Assembly: GCF_032854445.1 (NCBI RefSeq)
Contig: NC_088306.1
Coordinates: 11,157,386 to 11,221,385, forward strand
DNA: 64,000 nucleotides
Origin: Liolophura sinensis
Taxonomy: Eukaryota; Mollusca; Polyplacophora; Chitonida; Chitonidae
Reading direction: 5' to 3'
Shown here: positions 1-12,200 of the stretch, in pieces
How positions within the stretch are numbered: position 1 is the first letter of the stretch
Layout of the letters: each line of letters begins with the position of its first letter
The notes under the pieces: generated by a model
What the model saw: the letters and a program-made list of their open reading frames with translations, nothing else
Database searches by the model: none
Told to the model about the DNA's origin: nothing
Made by a program: the position numbers and the translations under genes

Positions 1-105
1 CACAAACCTTCTGGTACACATAAAGTTTACACAAACCATATCAAATATTTAAGAGATCACACAAGCTGTTTCACAAAAGAACGCAAACATACTACATGTA
101 CACAC

Positions 106-232
106 CTTATGGAAGTGCTCTGTGAACTCTTTGAGGGCAGGTGCAGAGCTAAACTGAGCCATAAACATTCGCTTGATTGGTTCGTCTGTCGAAAAATCCA
201 CCGCCGCCCACTGACATACTCGCTTTTCGTCG
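106..232 (-). CDS. RANBP2: RANBP2 exon 48 (RanBD4, C-terminal part); gene continues beyond the window
   Basis: This 127-nt exon runs from phase 2 to phase 0: [19 protein letters not shown] then [20 protein letters not shown]. It matches the W-x-AxDY and final helix of RanBDs. The donor GTGTGTAC follows, with no stop codon, so more exons lie to the left of the window. Confidence 0.88.
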
Positions 233-3200
233 CTGAAAAGTGATAAGGCACAATCCCTGGAATTAAATCCTATGACAAATCGGACAGAACATTCTCTTTC
301 TGAGTAATGAATTAAACATGAAAAAAAGAATTAGTTGGGTTCTGAACTCTCTGAAACATCCAGTTTTGGGCACCTTTAGCCTGGGCAGGTTAGTGGGTCA
401 ACAACTTAGATTAGGTAGCACAGCTACCAATCAGCTTGAATTCTGTAGAAATTTGAAAGTAAAACTTCTGCAAACAAAAAAGTACCCAAGTCATGAATTT
501 GTACTTTACGGTAACTAATATGCACTCAAAGCATGAACGATGGAACATCCCTTTTGTGTCACTGTGAATTACACATATGAAAAACTTCAGCTCAAAATAT
601 GCAGTAATTTTTGAGATACCACCTCTAACATTTTCCTTCACATTGATTCAAATGCACAAAACACTAAGTCATGGATTTTGCAAAACTGTGGAAATCTCAT
701 TAAGTTATGAAATAGAGGTCTAGAGAAGAGAAGAAAATATCCTACATAATTACCTGCTCAGTGAACTTTCCTTTGATATGATATGGTTGCACACTTTAGT
801 CTGGTTGTCGGTTTCCATGGAAATTCGGTGAGCTGTGACATCATCATCGTAGAGTACTTTCAAGTCACCCATTCCCAGCACCTGAAATCAACGATCAATC
901 ACTTGAAAATGATCCTTTATTACCTGTGTCACAGTTTTCCCAAAAAAAAAAAAAAAAAAATGAAATCTTTCTAAAATCTTTCAAGGCACGATCCTACATA
1001 TACATTTACTTGTATTTTAAACTATGTCACCGGCTAACATGCTGTACGACAGTTTCACATGTTTACACGCGCATGGTTGTATTTATGTCAGCGTGTTATG
1101 TCGTACTAAAGAATATTTTACTTGTATGACAGCAGCTAGACTACTGATTGGAGGAACCTGAGAGAAACAGGCAACCATCCATAGGTTGCTGTCAGACCAT
1201 CCCATGTATTATTAGAGAGGAAGCAGAAGCAAACATTGATATGATTTCATTTATTTGATTTATACAACAGCAGCCAGCATTATGGTGGGAGGAAAGAAGG
1301 CAGAGCCTGGGGGAAAACCCATGACCATCTGCAGGTTGCTGGCAGAGTGTAGACAAACAAAAGCACAGTCACAGACGGCGGCCAGCATTATGGTGGGAGG
1401 AAAGAAGGCAGAGCGTGGGGGAAAACCCACGACCATCTGCAGGTTGCTGGCAGAGTGTAGACAAACAAAAGCACATGGCCATTCATGACTATGGTAAAAC
1501 ACTGATATGATTTGATTTATTTGCAGCACAAAATGCATATGTTAAGACGGAGTTGTAGTTGTGGGAATAAAGCTTGCTAAACTTGTTCAATTCCTGGTTC
1601 AGATATTGGTGATTAGACACCCTAGCATTTGGCTAGCTCAGTTCTGTGTAATACTTTGCACATTTTTTGCTTGAAACTACATGTATGTTTTAGGCCATGT
1701 TAATTCTCTGGTGTCACAAAGATTCTCATAACATGCATGGAATTTGCTGAATTGTGAGAGACAGGGTTAATAATGCTTTCAAGGTTGTCTGCCATGTCTG
1801 TCTATTCCATGGAACAGACATGGAATTTGCTGAACTATGAGGGACAGGGTTAATAATGCTTTCAAGGTTGTCTGCCATGTCTGTCTATTCCATGGAACAG
1901 ACATGGAATTTGCTGAACTGTGAGGGACAGGGTTAATAATGCTTTCAAGGTTGTCTGCCATGTCTGTCTATTCCATGGAACAGACATGGAATTTGCTGAA
2001 CTGTGAGGGACAGGGTTAATAATGCTTTCAAGGTTGTCTGCCATGTCTGTCTATTCCATGGAACAGACATGGAATTTGCTGAACTGTGAGGGACAGGGTT
2101 AATAATGCTTTCAAGGTTGTCTGCCATGTCTGTCTATTCCATGGAACAGACATGGAATTTGCTGAACTGTGAGGGACAGGGTTAATAATGCTTTCAAGGT
2201 TGTCTGCCATGTCTGTCTATTCCATGGAACAGACATGGAATTTGCTGAACTGTGAGGGACAGGGTTAATAATGCTTTCAAGGTTGTCTGCCATGTCTGTC
2301 TATTCCATGGAACAGACATGGAATTTGCTGAACTGTGAGGGACAGGGTTAATAATGCTTTCAAGGTTGTCTGCCATGTCTGTCTATTCCATGGAACAGAC
2401 ATGGAATTTGCTGAACTGTGAGGGACAGGGTTAATAATGCTTTCAAGGTTGTCTGCCATGTCTGTCTATTCCATGGAACAGACATGGAATTTGCTGAACT
2501 GTGAGGGACAGGGTTAATAATGCTTTCAAGGTTGTCTGCCATGTCTGTCTATTCCATGGAACAGACATGGAATTTGCTGAACTGTGAGGGACAGGGTTAA
2601 TAATGCTTTCAAGGTTGTCTGCCATGTCTGTCTATTCCATGGAACAGACATGGAATTTGCTGAACTGTGAGAGACAGGGTTAATAATGCTTTCAAGGTTG
2701 TCTGCCATGTCTGTCTATTCCATGGAACAGACATGGAATTTGCTGAACTGTGAGAGACAGGGTTAATAATGCTTTCAAGGTTGTCTGCTATGTCTGTCTA
2801 TTCCATGGAACAGACATGGAATTTGCTGAACTGTGAGGGACAGGGTTAATAATGCTTTCAAGGTTGTCTGCCATGTCTGTCTATTCCATGGAACAGACAT
2901 GGAATTTGCTGAACTGTGAGGGACAGGGTTAATAATGCTTTCAAGGTTGTCTGCCATGTCTGTCTATTCCATGGAACAGACATGGAATTTGCTGAACTGT
3001 GAGGGACAGGGTTAATAATGCTTTCAAGGTTGTCTGCCATGTCTGTCTATTCCATGGAACAGACATGGAATTTGCTGAACTGTGAGGGACAGGGTTAATA
3101 ATGCTTTCAAGGTTGTCTGCCATGTCTGTCTATTCCATGGAACAGACATGGAATTTGCTGAACTGTGAGGGACAGGGTTAATAATGCTTTCAAGGTTGTC

Positions 3201-6200
3201 TGCCATGTCTGTCTATTCCATGGAACAGACATGGAATTTGCTGAACTGTGAGGGACAGGGTTAATAATGCTTTCAAGGTTGTCTGCCATGTCTGTCTATT
3301 CCATGGAACAGACATGGAATTTGCTGAACTGTGAGGGACAGGGTTAATAATGCTTTCAAGGTTGTCTGCCATGTCTGTCTATTCCATGGAACAGACATGG
3401 AATTTGCTGAACTGTGAGGGACAGGGTTAATAATGCTTTCAAGGTTGTCTGCCATGTCTGTCTGTTCTACTGTAAAATGCAGCCATATCCCTTTTCAGGG
3501 TTGATTCTTTCACTGAATAAGTGGGTGGGGCTTTACATCACACTGGCAGTGTTTAGTACAATGGTGAAGCCCGGGGGTATTTCTGATGATTAATGGGAGA
3601 TCAGAAGCTACACAGACGGTCCAAATGACAGCAGGACACATCATTTTCTTCTGTGACGTTGCAATATGTGTGTACTACATCCTATCACTGAGTCACCATG
3701 TAATGAACTTATAGGTGAATCACTTCAGTGACCATTGTTGGGCCCCAACAAAGGGAGATAACCTAATCAGCCCACACATTTGATGTCTGCAGGATTTGAG
3801 AATATATCTGTACCCCATGTGACCCTTGTTGTCCAATGAAAAGCGAAGTATTTTGTCTGATGTGGGATAAAGGAAAGAACAAATGAGTTCAGACCTTTGG
3901 ACCATCTTGATACAGATGGAAAGGAGTTTTACGAGTTCCCCATTGGCCAGTGTAGCTACTGATGACTACATGGAACTGTCCTCTTACCTTCCATTTGTTA
4001 TCCTCAAATGCAGACAGAGTTGCTCGCTTCTCAAAAATTGTCTGCAGGATATCCTCATAGTCTTCATCATCTTCATCTTCCACATCTTCGTACTCATCCT
4101 CCTCCTCCTCCTCTGCTTCAGTGCCGGCATCTCCAGCACCTCCAGTAGAGTGGGCAGAGTTATCTCCCTTGCCTGATTCCTGCACAGAAACCTTGATGTT
4201 GTCTTCTTCGCATGCTGAAATACAATTACCAGAAAAATAAATTCATGTATTTTCCGTGACTGCCCTTTAGCAGGTAACTGATTAACCTCACGACTCAAAG
4301 CAGCCGTCAACCGAGAGTGAGCTGGATTTGACCAGGCTAGCTCATTTGCTCATGTCTGATTGGCTGTAATGAGAATGATCCTTTAGTCTCGAGAGTCCGT
4401 AAAGGTCCCATTCTTCCAATAACCAACAGGTCATACGGTAAAAAATGGTATGTACACATACATGTTCATGCAGTACGATCTTAGATACATTTTAGATCAA
4501 ACTATCAAAGTATTAAACTTCTCAGGATAATGGATTTTCTATTGTGCGCTTTACCATGCTTTACATGTAGGTATCTATGCTTGGGGTTTCACCTTCTTCA
4601 CAATTTTTGCAGTTATATGATGACAAGGAATCATTACCCTGTGTTACATATAATGTACATGTTTACTACTGATCTTTTCCAAGTAATACAAACGAAGGAA
4701 TACAGAAACGATTTTTTCATTGGCTGGTGTGAGACACAGGCAAGCCCTGGCTATGCCCAGCCTCAGCTGTATTTTAGGTATGGTACATTTATTCAAGCCT
4801 GACCAAGGCTGCAGGGTTTAACCCTGGAAACGCTATCTCCACTCTCAACCAATCAGCATCAATTATGTATCCCTTTAAGCTGCACAAAGTTTAAATGAAC
4901 AAAATAAGTGAGTTCAGGTCTATCTGGAAAGGGTGAGTATAGATATGAAAACAGGATTAGTTTGTGTTTAATTTGTGGCCAATGAGGTACATAATACCTA
5001 ATTTGGGTGATTGGGATATTAAAGAAAGGGGGTCACATTACATTCTCTACAAGAGCCAAACAAGGAACTGAGGAGCATCTGGGCCTATATCTCGAACCCT
5101 GAAAAACTATTTAGGAACGTCCTACTAAAATATGGACGAACAAAAGTTGTCATGCTGAATAACAATATTTACAAGAATATGTAAATACAAATCCATCATG
5201 AACATGCAGTTTGCAGCAAGAACATTGGGAACAAGTAACTTATAGGGAACAAGTCACCTATAGGGAACAAGTCACCTATAGGGAACAAGTCACATATTTA
5301 GGGACGTCCTACTAAAATATGGACGAACAGAAGTTGTTCCATGCTGAATAACACAAGAATATGTAAATACAAATCCATCATGAACATGCAGTTTGCAGCA
5401 AGAACATTGGGAACAAGTCACCTATAGGGAACAAGTCACCTATAGGGAACAAGTCACCTATAGGGAACAAGTCACATATTTAGGGACGTCCAACTAAAAT
5501 ATGGACAAACAGAAGATGTTCCATGCTGAATAACACCAGAATATGTAAATACAAATCCATCATGAACATGCAGTTTGCAGCAAGAACATTGGGAACAAGT
5601 CACCTATAGGGAACAAGTCACCTATAGGGAACAAGTCACCTATAGGGAACAAGTCACCTATTTAGGGACGTCCTACTAAAAAGATGAACCAACAGAAGTT
5701 GTGTCATACTGAATAACACAAGAATATGTAAATACAAATCCATCACGAACATGCAGTTTGCAGCAAGAACATTGGGAATAAGTTACCTATATGTATATTC
5801 TATCTGATCAGAAGGATATAGTCTTCAACAATACCCATGTACATTCTCAAGTTCTGGGTCTATAGGGAGGACTGTCCCACAACAAGGAAACACAAAGGTG
5901 GCACACTGTGGTTACACCTGATGCTGGGATGCTTGTCCAGCTAGTGTCATTGTACAATGGGGTTCTTCTTTAATCTATCATTACTGAAATTTTAACTTTC
6001 TCACTGCGTAATTTGCACTCAAAATGACAGTGTATTAAATGAATAGTCCTACACTTTGAATTTTGAGTGAAAGCAGATTTATCACATGTGAAAATTCATT
6101 TATATTTTCTTTTTTTGATCTAAATATGTAGAAGTTTCATGTATCAGCTTGAAATGACAAGCAAATGTATATGTAAACAGGATCACACTGTTCACTATAA

Positions 6201-9200
6201 AGTTAACTAACGATATTCAATACACACTTAGGTAGTCAATACTTTAGTTCCCTTCCCCCCCCCCCCCCCCACCGTCGTCACTATTTTATTTCTGCTTCAC
6301 TCAACCTTGTCCAAAACTGAAACGTGTATAAAATTACAGCACAACCTAAAGAATACTATAAAATGAATGTAGAGTTAATCTTCTAAGGATTGACTGTAAT
6401 ATTTTTTTAATTTCTTGGGGTATGAACGAAAAAACTGGTGAGTAAACTGGTTTATACAAAAGTTTACATGGCAGTTTTTTTGATTATACCCCAATAAACC
6501 TAAAAAAGAATTCCAGCCAACCCTTCTAATTTAATTCAAGGAATAAAAGGATGTTATCTAATGTTTTACTTTCCTTCCACACTGTGAGAAATGTTAGTCC
6601 ATTGTTTTGAAAAAGGGAACGCCGCAAATTCCAGGTTACACATTTTATGCACAAGATCCTTTGGGCCAATGAAATTGGTGATCACAGTTCTACCGTTACT
6701 AAGCAACATCACATGCACAACGAGCCAAATGACGAGGCAAATTTTACATCTGCGGGTCTTTTCAAAAAGAATTATGAAAACATTTTTCTACAAACATTTG
6801 GAAGATGAATTCCGAGCTGGAGAACTTTGGGCGCAGAAGAAGCTGAATCTATTCAGGCTGAGCAACATACTTGAAACATACGAATGATCGATTGTTAACT
6901 AAGGACAAACATTTCAAAACGATCTGCACTTATGAACCTTTACAACATTTTTTACAACAAACGAAAACAAAACCAACTGGAGGATTCCATATCACTCACA
7001 CATGTGATGGCATACTTGTTTTATATTACTATACTCATAAAATAGACAACAGCAGTATCTTATAAAAAGCAGCAATGCCAAACACACCCAATGGATAAAA
7101 CAGTGCACAAATTAATTATCAAATGACAAATGGAAAACTACAATATGCCCTGAACAAAAAGTCATTTGGCCATCATCATAGCAGGCAGACAGACAGGTGT
7201 AGGCAGGCAAGTGTTGCACTGGATAATGGATGAAGACTTGTACATGTCCATGTAATCAAACATGCCAAATAGACAAAACCATCTGACCATATGGATATAC
7301 TGAGGGACAAATGGACAAAACCATCTGACCATATGGATATACTGAGGGACAAATGGACAAAACCACGTGACCATATGGATATACTGATGGACAAACGGAC
7401 AAATCCACCTGACCATAAGGATATACTGAGGGACAAACGGACAAATCCACCTGACCATAAGGATATACTGAGGGACAAAATGACAAAACCACCTAACCAT
7501 ATGGATATACTGATGGACAAACGGACAAATCCACCTGACCATAAGGATATACTGAGGGACAAAATGACAAAACCACCTAACCATATGGATATACTGAGGG
7601 ACAAATGAACAAAACCACTTGACCATATGGATATACTGATGGACAAACGGACAAATCCACCTGACCATAAGGATATACTGAGGGACAAATGGACAAAACC
7701 ACCTGACCATAGGGATATACTGAGGGACAAATGGACAAAACCACCTGACCATATGGATATACTGAGGGACAAATGGACAAAACCACCTGACCATATGGAT
7801 ATACTGAGGGACAAATGGACAAAAACCATTTGACCATAAGGATATACTGTGGGACAAATGGACAAAACCACGTGACCATATGGATATACTGAGGGACAAA
7901 TGGACAAAACCACCTGACCATATGGATATACTGAGGGACAAATGGACAAAAACCACCTGACCATAAGGATATACTGAGGGACAAATGGACAAAACCACCT
8001 GACCATAAGGATATACTGAGGGACAAAATGACAAAACCACCTAACCATATGGATATACTGAGGGACAAATGGACAAAACCACGTGACCATATGGATATAC
8101 TGAGGGACAAAATGACAAAACCACCTGACCATATGGATATACTGAGGGACAAATGGACAAAACCACATGACCATATGGATATACTGAGGGACAAAATGAC
8201 ATAACGACCTAACCATATGGATATACGGAGGGACAAATGGACCAAACCATCTGACCATATGGATATACTGAGGGACAAATGGACAAAACCACTTGACCAT
8301 AAGGATATACTGTGGGACAAATGGACAAAACCACCTGACCATATGAATATACTGAGGGACAAATGTACAAAACCACCTGACCATATGGATATACTGAGGG
8401 ACAAATGGACAAGTAAATGAGGGCAACGAGCTACCAAAGGGCCTGCATGGCTGAGCCCCTCTGATGTATGCACAAATGCAAATCAGATGGGGTGCAAGTA
8501 CACTGGATCATGAACAGTGTATCAATTGTGTCATATCACAATGGGCAAAAGGACAACTGCTTTAACCATTCACATAAAGACAGCTGTGCATGCACAAATC
8601 ATGCCAAGTGGACAAAATTAATAACCAATCATGCCAAGTGGACAAAATTAATACAAAAAAAGAAAAAAAAGAAAAAAAAAAAAACAAGTGCACTCACAGG
8701 GTTATTAAGGTGTAACTTGACAAGCACATTATCCAACAGATCTTCATCTACAGCTATAAAATCAAACACTGCCTAATGGACAAAAACAGTGCAAAATGTG
8801 GCTATCGGCAGGAAATGGACAGTCCTACTAATGGATCATTCCACTAAATACTACTTATAGGATATCAGCAGAAACAACATGGAGAGTGGCAGCACCAAGG
8901 TTGGCAGAAACACACAACAACACATGCCGAACAATGAATGATGTACCTGCTTTGATTAACTGTTTACTGTAGTAGACATTGCCTTTGTCCCCTGTTGTGA
9001 ACCCTGTAGAACTTCTCACAGAGGGTTCTATCTTCTCTACCACATCAGCTACAAGAGCATAGGTTCAATCTTCTATAAAAACTTACAAATGGTTTACAAG
9101 CTTTTTCTAATACCTGTATTATCTAGCTGTTGACTGTAGTAGACATTGCCTTGGTCCCCAGTTGTGAACCCTGTAGAACTTCTCACAGAAGGTTCTACTT

Positions 9201-12200
9201 TCTCCTCTACCACACCAGCTACAAGAGCATAGGTTCAATCTTGTATAAAAACTTTTCTTGAACTCGAAACAATACGTTGCAGTTTGTTCACACATATCAA
9301 CTTCTGGTGCACTGTGTAAGGCAGGGTTATGCTGCAATCTCAAAGACTTACTAGCAATTAAAAAAAGAAGTTCTGAAGTAAAATGACGTCCTCATGCAAG
9401 GGAATAAAGTCTAGAAACAACTCGAGTTAAATAGGTATCATTGTCAATATCCTACTTTAAAGTTCTTGAGGTTGTAATACCTGTTTTGTCAAGCTGTTGG
9501 CTGTAGTAGACACTGCCTTTGTCCCCAGTTGTGAACCCTGTAGAACTTCTCACAGAAGGTTCTACTATCTCCTCTACCACACCAGCTACAAAAACATTCG
9601 TTCACTTCGTTATAAATATAACATCTGGTTATCATATTTTCATTTTCCAAATTTTACATGCCACTGCTTCTTGACATATTTTGTTTTTCTCATGTCCGGT
9701 TGTTTGAAAAGATTTATTCCATATTAATTTAAATTTTTCTGCTGCAACCTAGCAATCTTGTAACATTCTTGAAATCTTTATATTTGATCTCATTTGAACT
9801 GCTCTATATGTTTAACTGTGGCTTATGTTCACTGTTCAAAAACACACTTGTTGGACATATCACATGCTGTTTGAATTCTATGAAAAATCCGTCCTCTGAA
9901 GGAATAACATACAACACATAAACCTACATGTAAATGTTTTACAAGCTTTTTAAATTTGTATTATTGTCAATATGGTACTTTAAATTTCCTGGGGTCATAA
10001 TATCTGTATTGTCTCGCTGTTGACTGTAGTAGACATTTGCCTTTGTCCCCAGTTGTGAACCCTGTAGAACTTCTCACAGAAAGTTCCACTATCTCCTCTA
10101 CCACACTAGCTACAAGAGCATAGGTTCAATCTTCTATAAAAACTTACAAATGGTTTACAAGCTTTTTCTAATACCTGTTTTGTCAAGCTGTTGACTGTAG
10201 TAGACATTGCCTTTGTCCCCAGTTGTGAACCCTGTAGAACTTCTCACAGAAGGTTCTACTATCTCCTCTACCACACCAGCTACAAGAGCATAGGTTCAAT
10301 CTTCTATAAAAACTTACAAATGGTTTACAAGCTTTTTCTAGTACCTGTATTATCTAGCTGTTGACTGTAGTAGACATTGTCTTTGTCCCCAGTTGTGAAC
10401 CCTGTAGAACTTCTCACAGAAGGCTCTACTATCTCCTCTACCACACCAGCTACAAGAGCATAGGTTCAATCTTCTATAAAAACTTACAAATGGTTTACAA
10501 GCTTTTTATAATACCTGTATTATCTAGCTGCTGACTGTAGTAGACATTGCCTTTGTCCCCAGTTGTGAACCCTGTAGAACTTCTCACAGAAGGTTCTACT
10601 ATCTCCTCTACCACATCAGCTACAACAGCATAGGTTCAATCTTCTATAAAAACTTACAAATGGTTTACAAGCTTTTTCTAGTACCTGTATTATCTAGCTG
10701 TTGACTGTAGTAGACATTGCCTTTGTCCCCAGTTGTGAACCCTGTAGGACTTCTCACAGAAGGTTCTACTATCTCCTCTACCACACCAGCTACAAGAGCA
10801 TAGGTTCAATCTTCTATAAAAACTTACAAATGGTTTACAAGCTTTTTATAATACCTGTATTATCTAGCTGTTGACTGTAGTAGACATTGCCTTGGTCCCC
10901 AGTTGTGAACCCTGTAGAACTTCTCACAGAAGGTTCTACTATCTCCTCTACCACATCAGCTACAAAAACATGATTTCGATTTCATGACAGCCTTGTTTCT
11001 CAAACTTTCCTTATCTTCATTTACCATACAGCTGTCCAATGCTTGTTGTTCCCATGCTTGGTTTATTTTCAATCCAGAAAAGCTTACATGCCGCAAAAAA
11101 GGTCAGATTCCTATATTGTATATAGCAATGCTTAAACTCTTTCTCTCAAGGGGCATCCAAAAAAGTAATGTTTGTTGTTTACAAGGCCAGAATTAAAATA
11201 TTACATGTTTGTTGTTACACAGCCAACCTTTCAGAAAGGATCTGACCGAAATTCTTTCTTCGTGCTTTTACAGATACCAAATTTTTTATTTTATTTTATT
11301 TTGTTGAAATACTTGTTTTTTCCTGCCATTGTTTGAAATGTCACTCTGTTTACAGGTGACAGGCGCTCTTTCGAGATATAAACTTTTCTCTCCCGCTATT
11401 TAGCCAAGCCCAACTTATAGTGCTTCGACGGGTATACCTGTCCGATACCTTTAGATCGAGATACCTGAAGTGCAAAGTGTTTTCACCTATATCCATTTCG
11501 ATAAAATATTTATGTCATATTTGGGTGGGGGGTGGGGGGGGGGGCACATACTTTACTGAGCTGATGACCAGTGTTCTCGTGTTTTCATATGGAGTCGAGA
11601 TTTCAAATTTACTACTCATTCTGTGAGATAATCATTGTAAAATGTTCAAAGGAATCTTGTAAACATAGCAGCTGTCAGTGTCTAATGACTGCAAACTATA
11701 GAATCCTCTGTGGTCCAATTCTTTTTGCCACGCTGTACCTTAAAAACACACTTAATCTCGCGAAATTGAACTGCTGAGAATTGTGTGACTCATAATATAA
11801 ATGCATATAAACGGAGCGAAACAATGACGAAACATGGACACAGGTCTATACCTCCAAGGGCAAGTGGGTCAAGTTGCTTAAGTTATACAGCCCACTTACA
11901 TAGATCCCCTAGTTTATTTTTCGTGAAGTAAATTAATTCAGTCCTGGACTGGTATAATCATGGTGACAAATTGAGACCCAACTTACATGTACACCATAAT
12001 ATCTGCTGCAACATGATTAAAATGAAAGATTTTTGCTTTAAATCTATGTTATCAAAGAACCCCCAACGGAGCCCCTTTTATGTTGGTATCCACCATTGTG
12101 TTATTCTCATTTCACATATAAGAGGCATAGAAAAATATCGTTGGGGAGATCCCAAAATTTAAAAAAAAGGTTAGTCAGGTGTGTGAATACCTTTTCTCCC

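Noticed and set aside
1779-3455. Some twenty identical 60-codon minus-strand frames
   Set aside because: Each is one and a bit 83-bp satellite units read through shifting frames; a repeat artefact.
1737-3464. CRISPR-like array
   Set aside because: Direct repeats without unique spacers, 83-bp units, in an animal intron; a satellite, not CRISPR.
3883-4176. Plus-strand 97-codon frame with Ile/Leu/Phe-rich stretch
   Set aside because: It is the complement of the acidic GAG/GAT run in RANBP2 exon 46.
106-4214. C-terminal cyclophilin domain as in mammalian RANBP2
   Set aside because: No cyclophilin signature seen in the window; the gene runs off the left edge, so presence or absence cannot be decided.
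6591-7065. Plus-strand frames of 98 and 64 codons in an intron
   Set aside because: No family resemblance, no splice pairing and ordinary intronic composition.
7162-8473. Minus-strand frames of 292-416 codons and plus-strand repeats of [14 protein letters not shown]
   Set aside because: They exist only because the 42-bp unit is divisible by 3 and has no stops; all frames show the same repetitiveness, and no promoter, splice or family evidence supports a gene.
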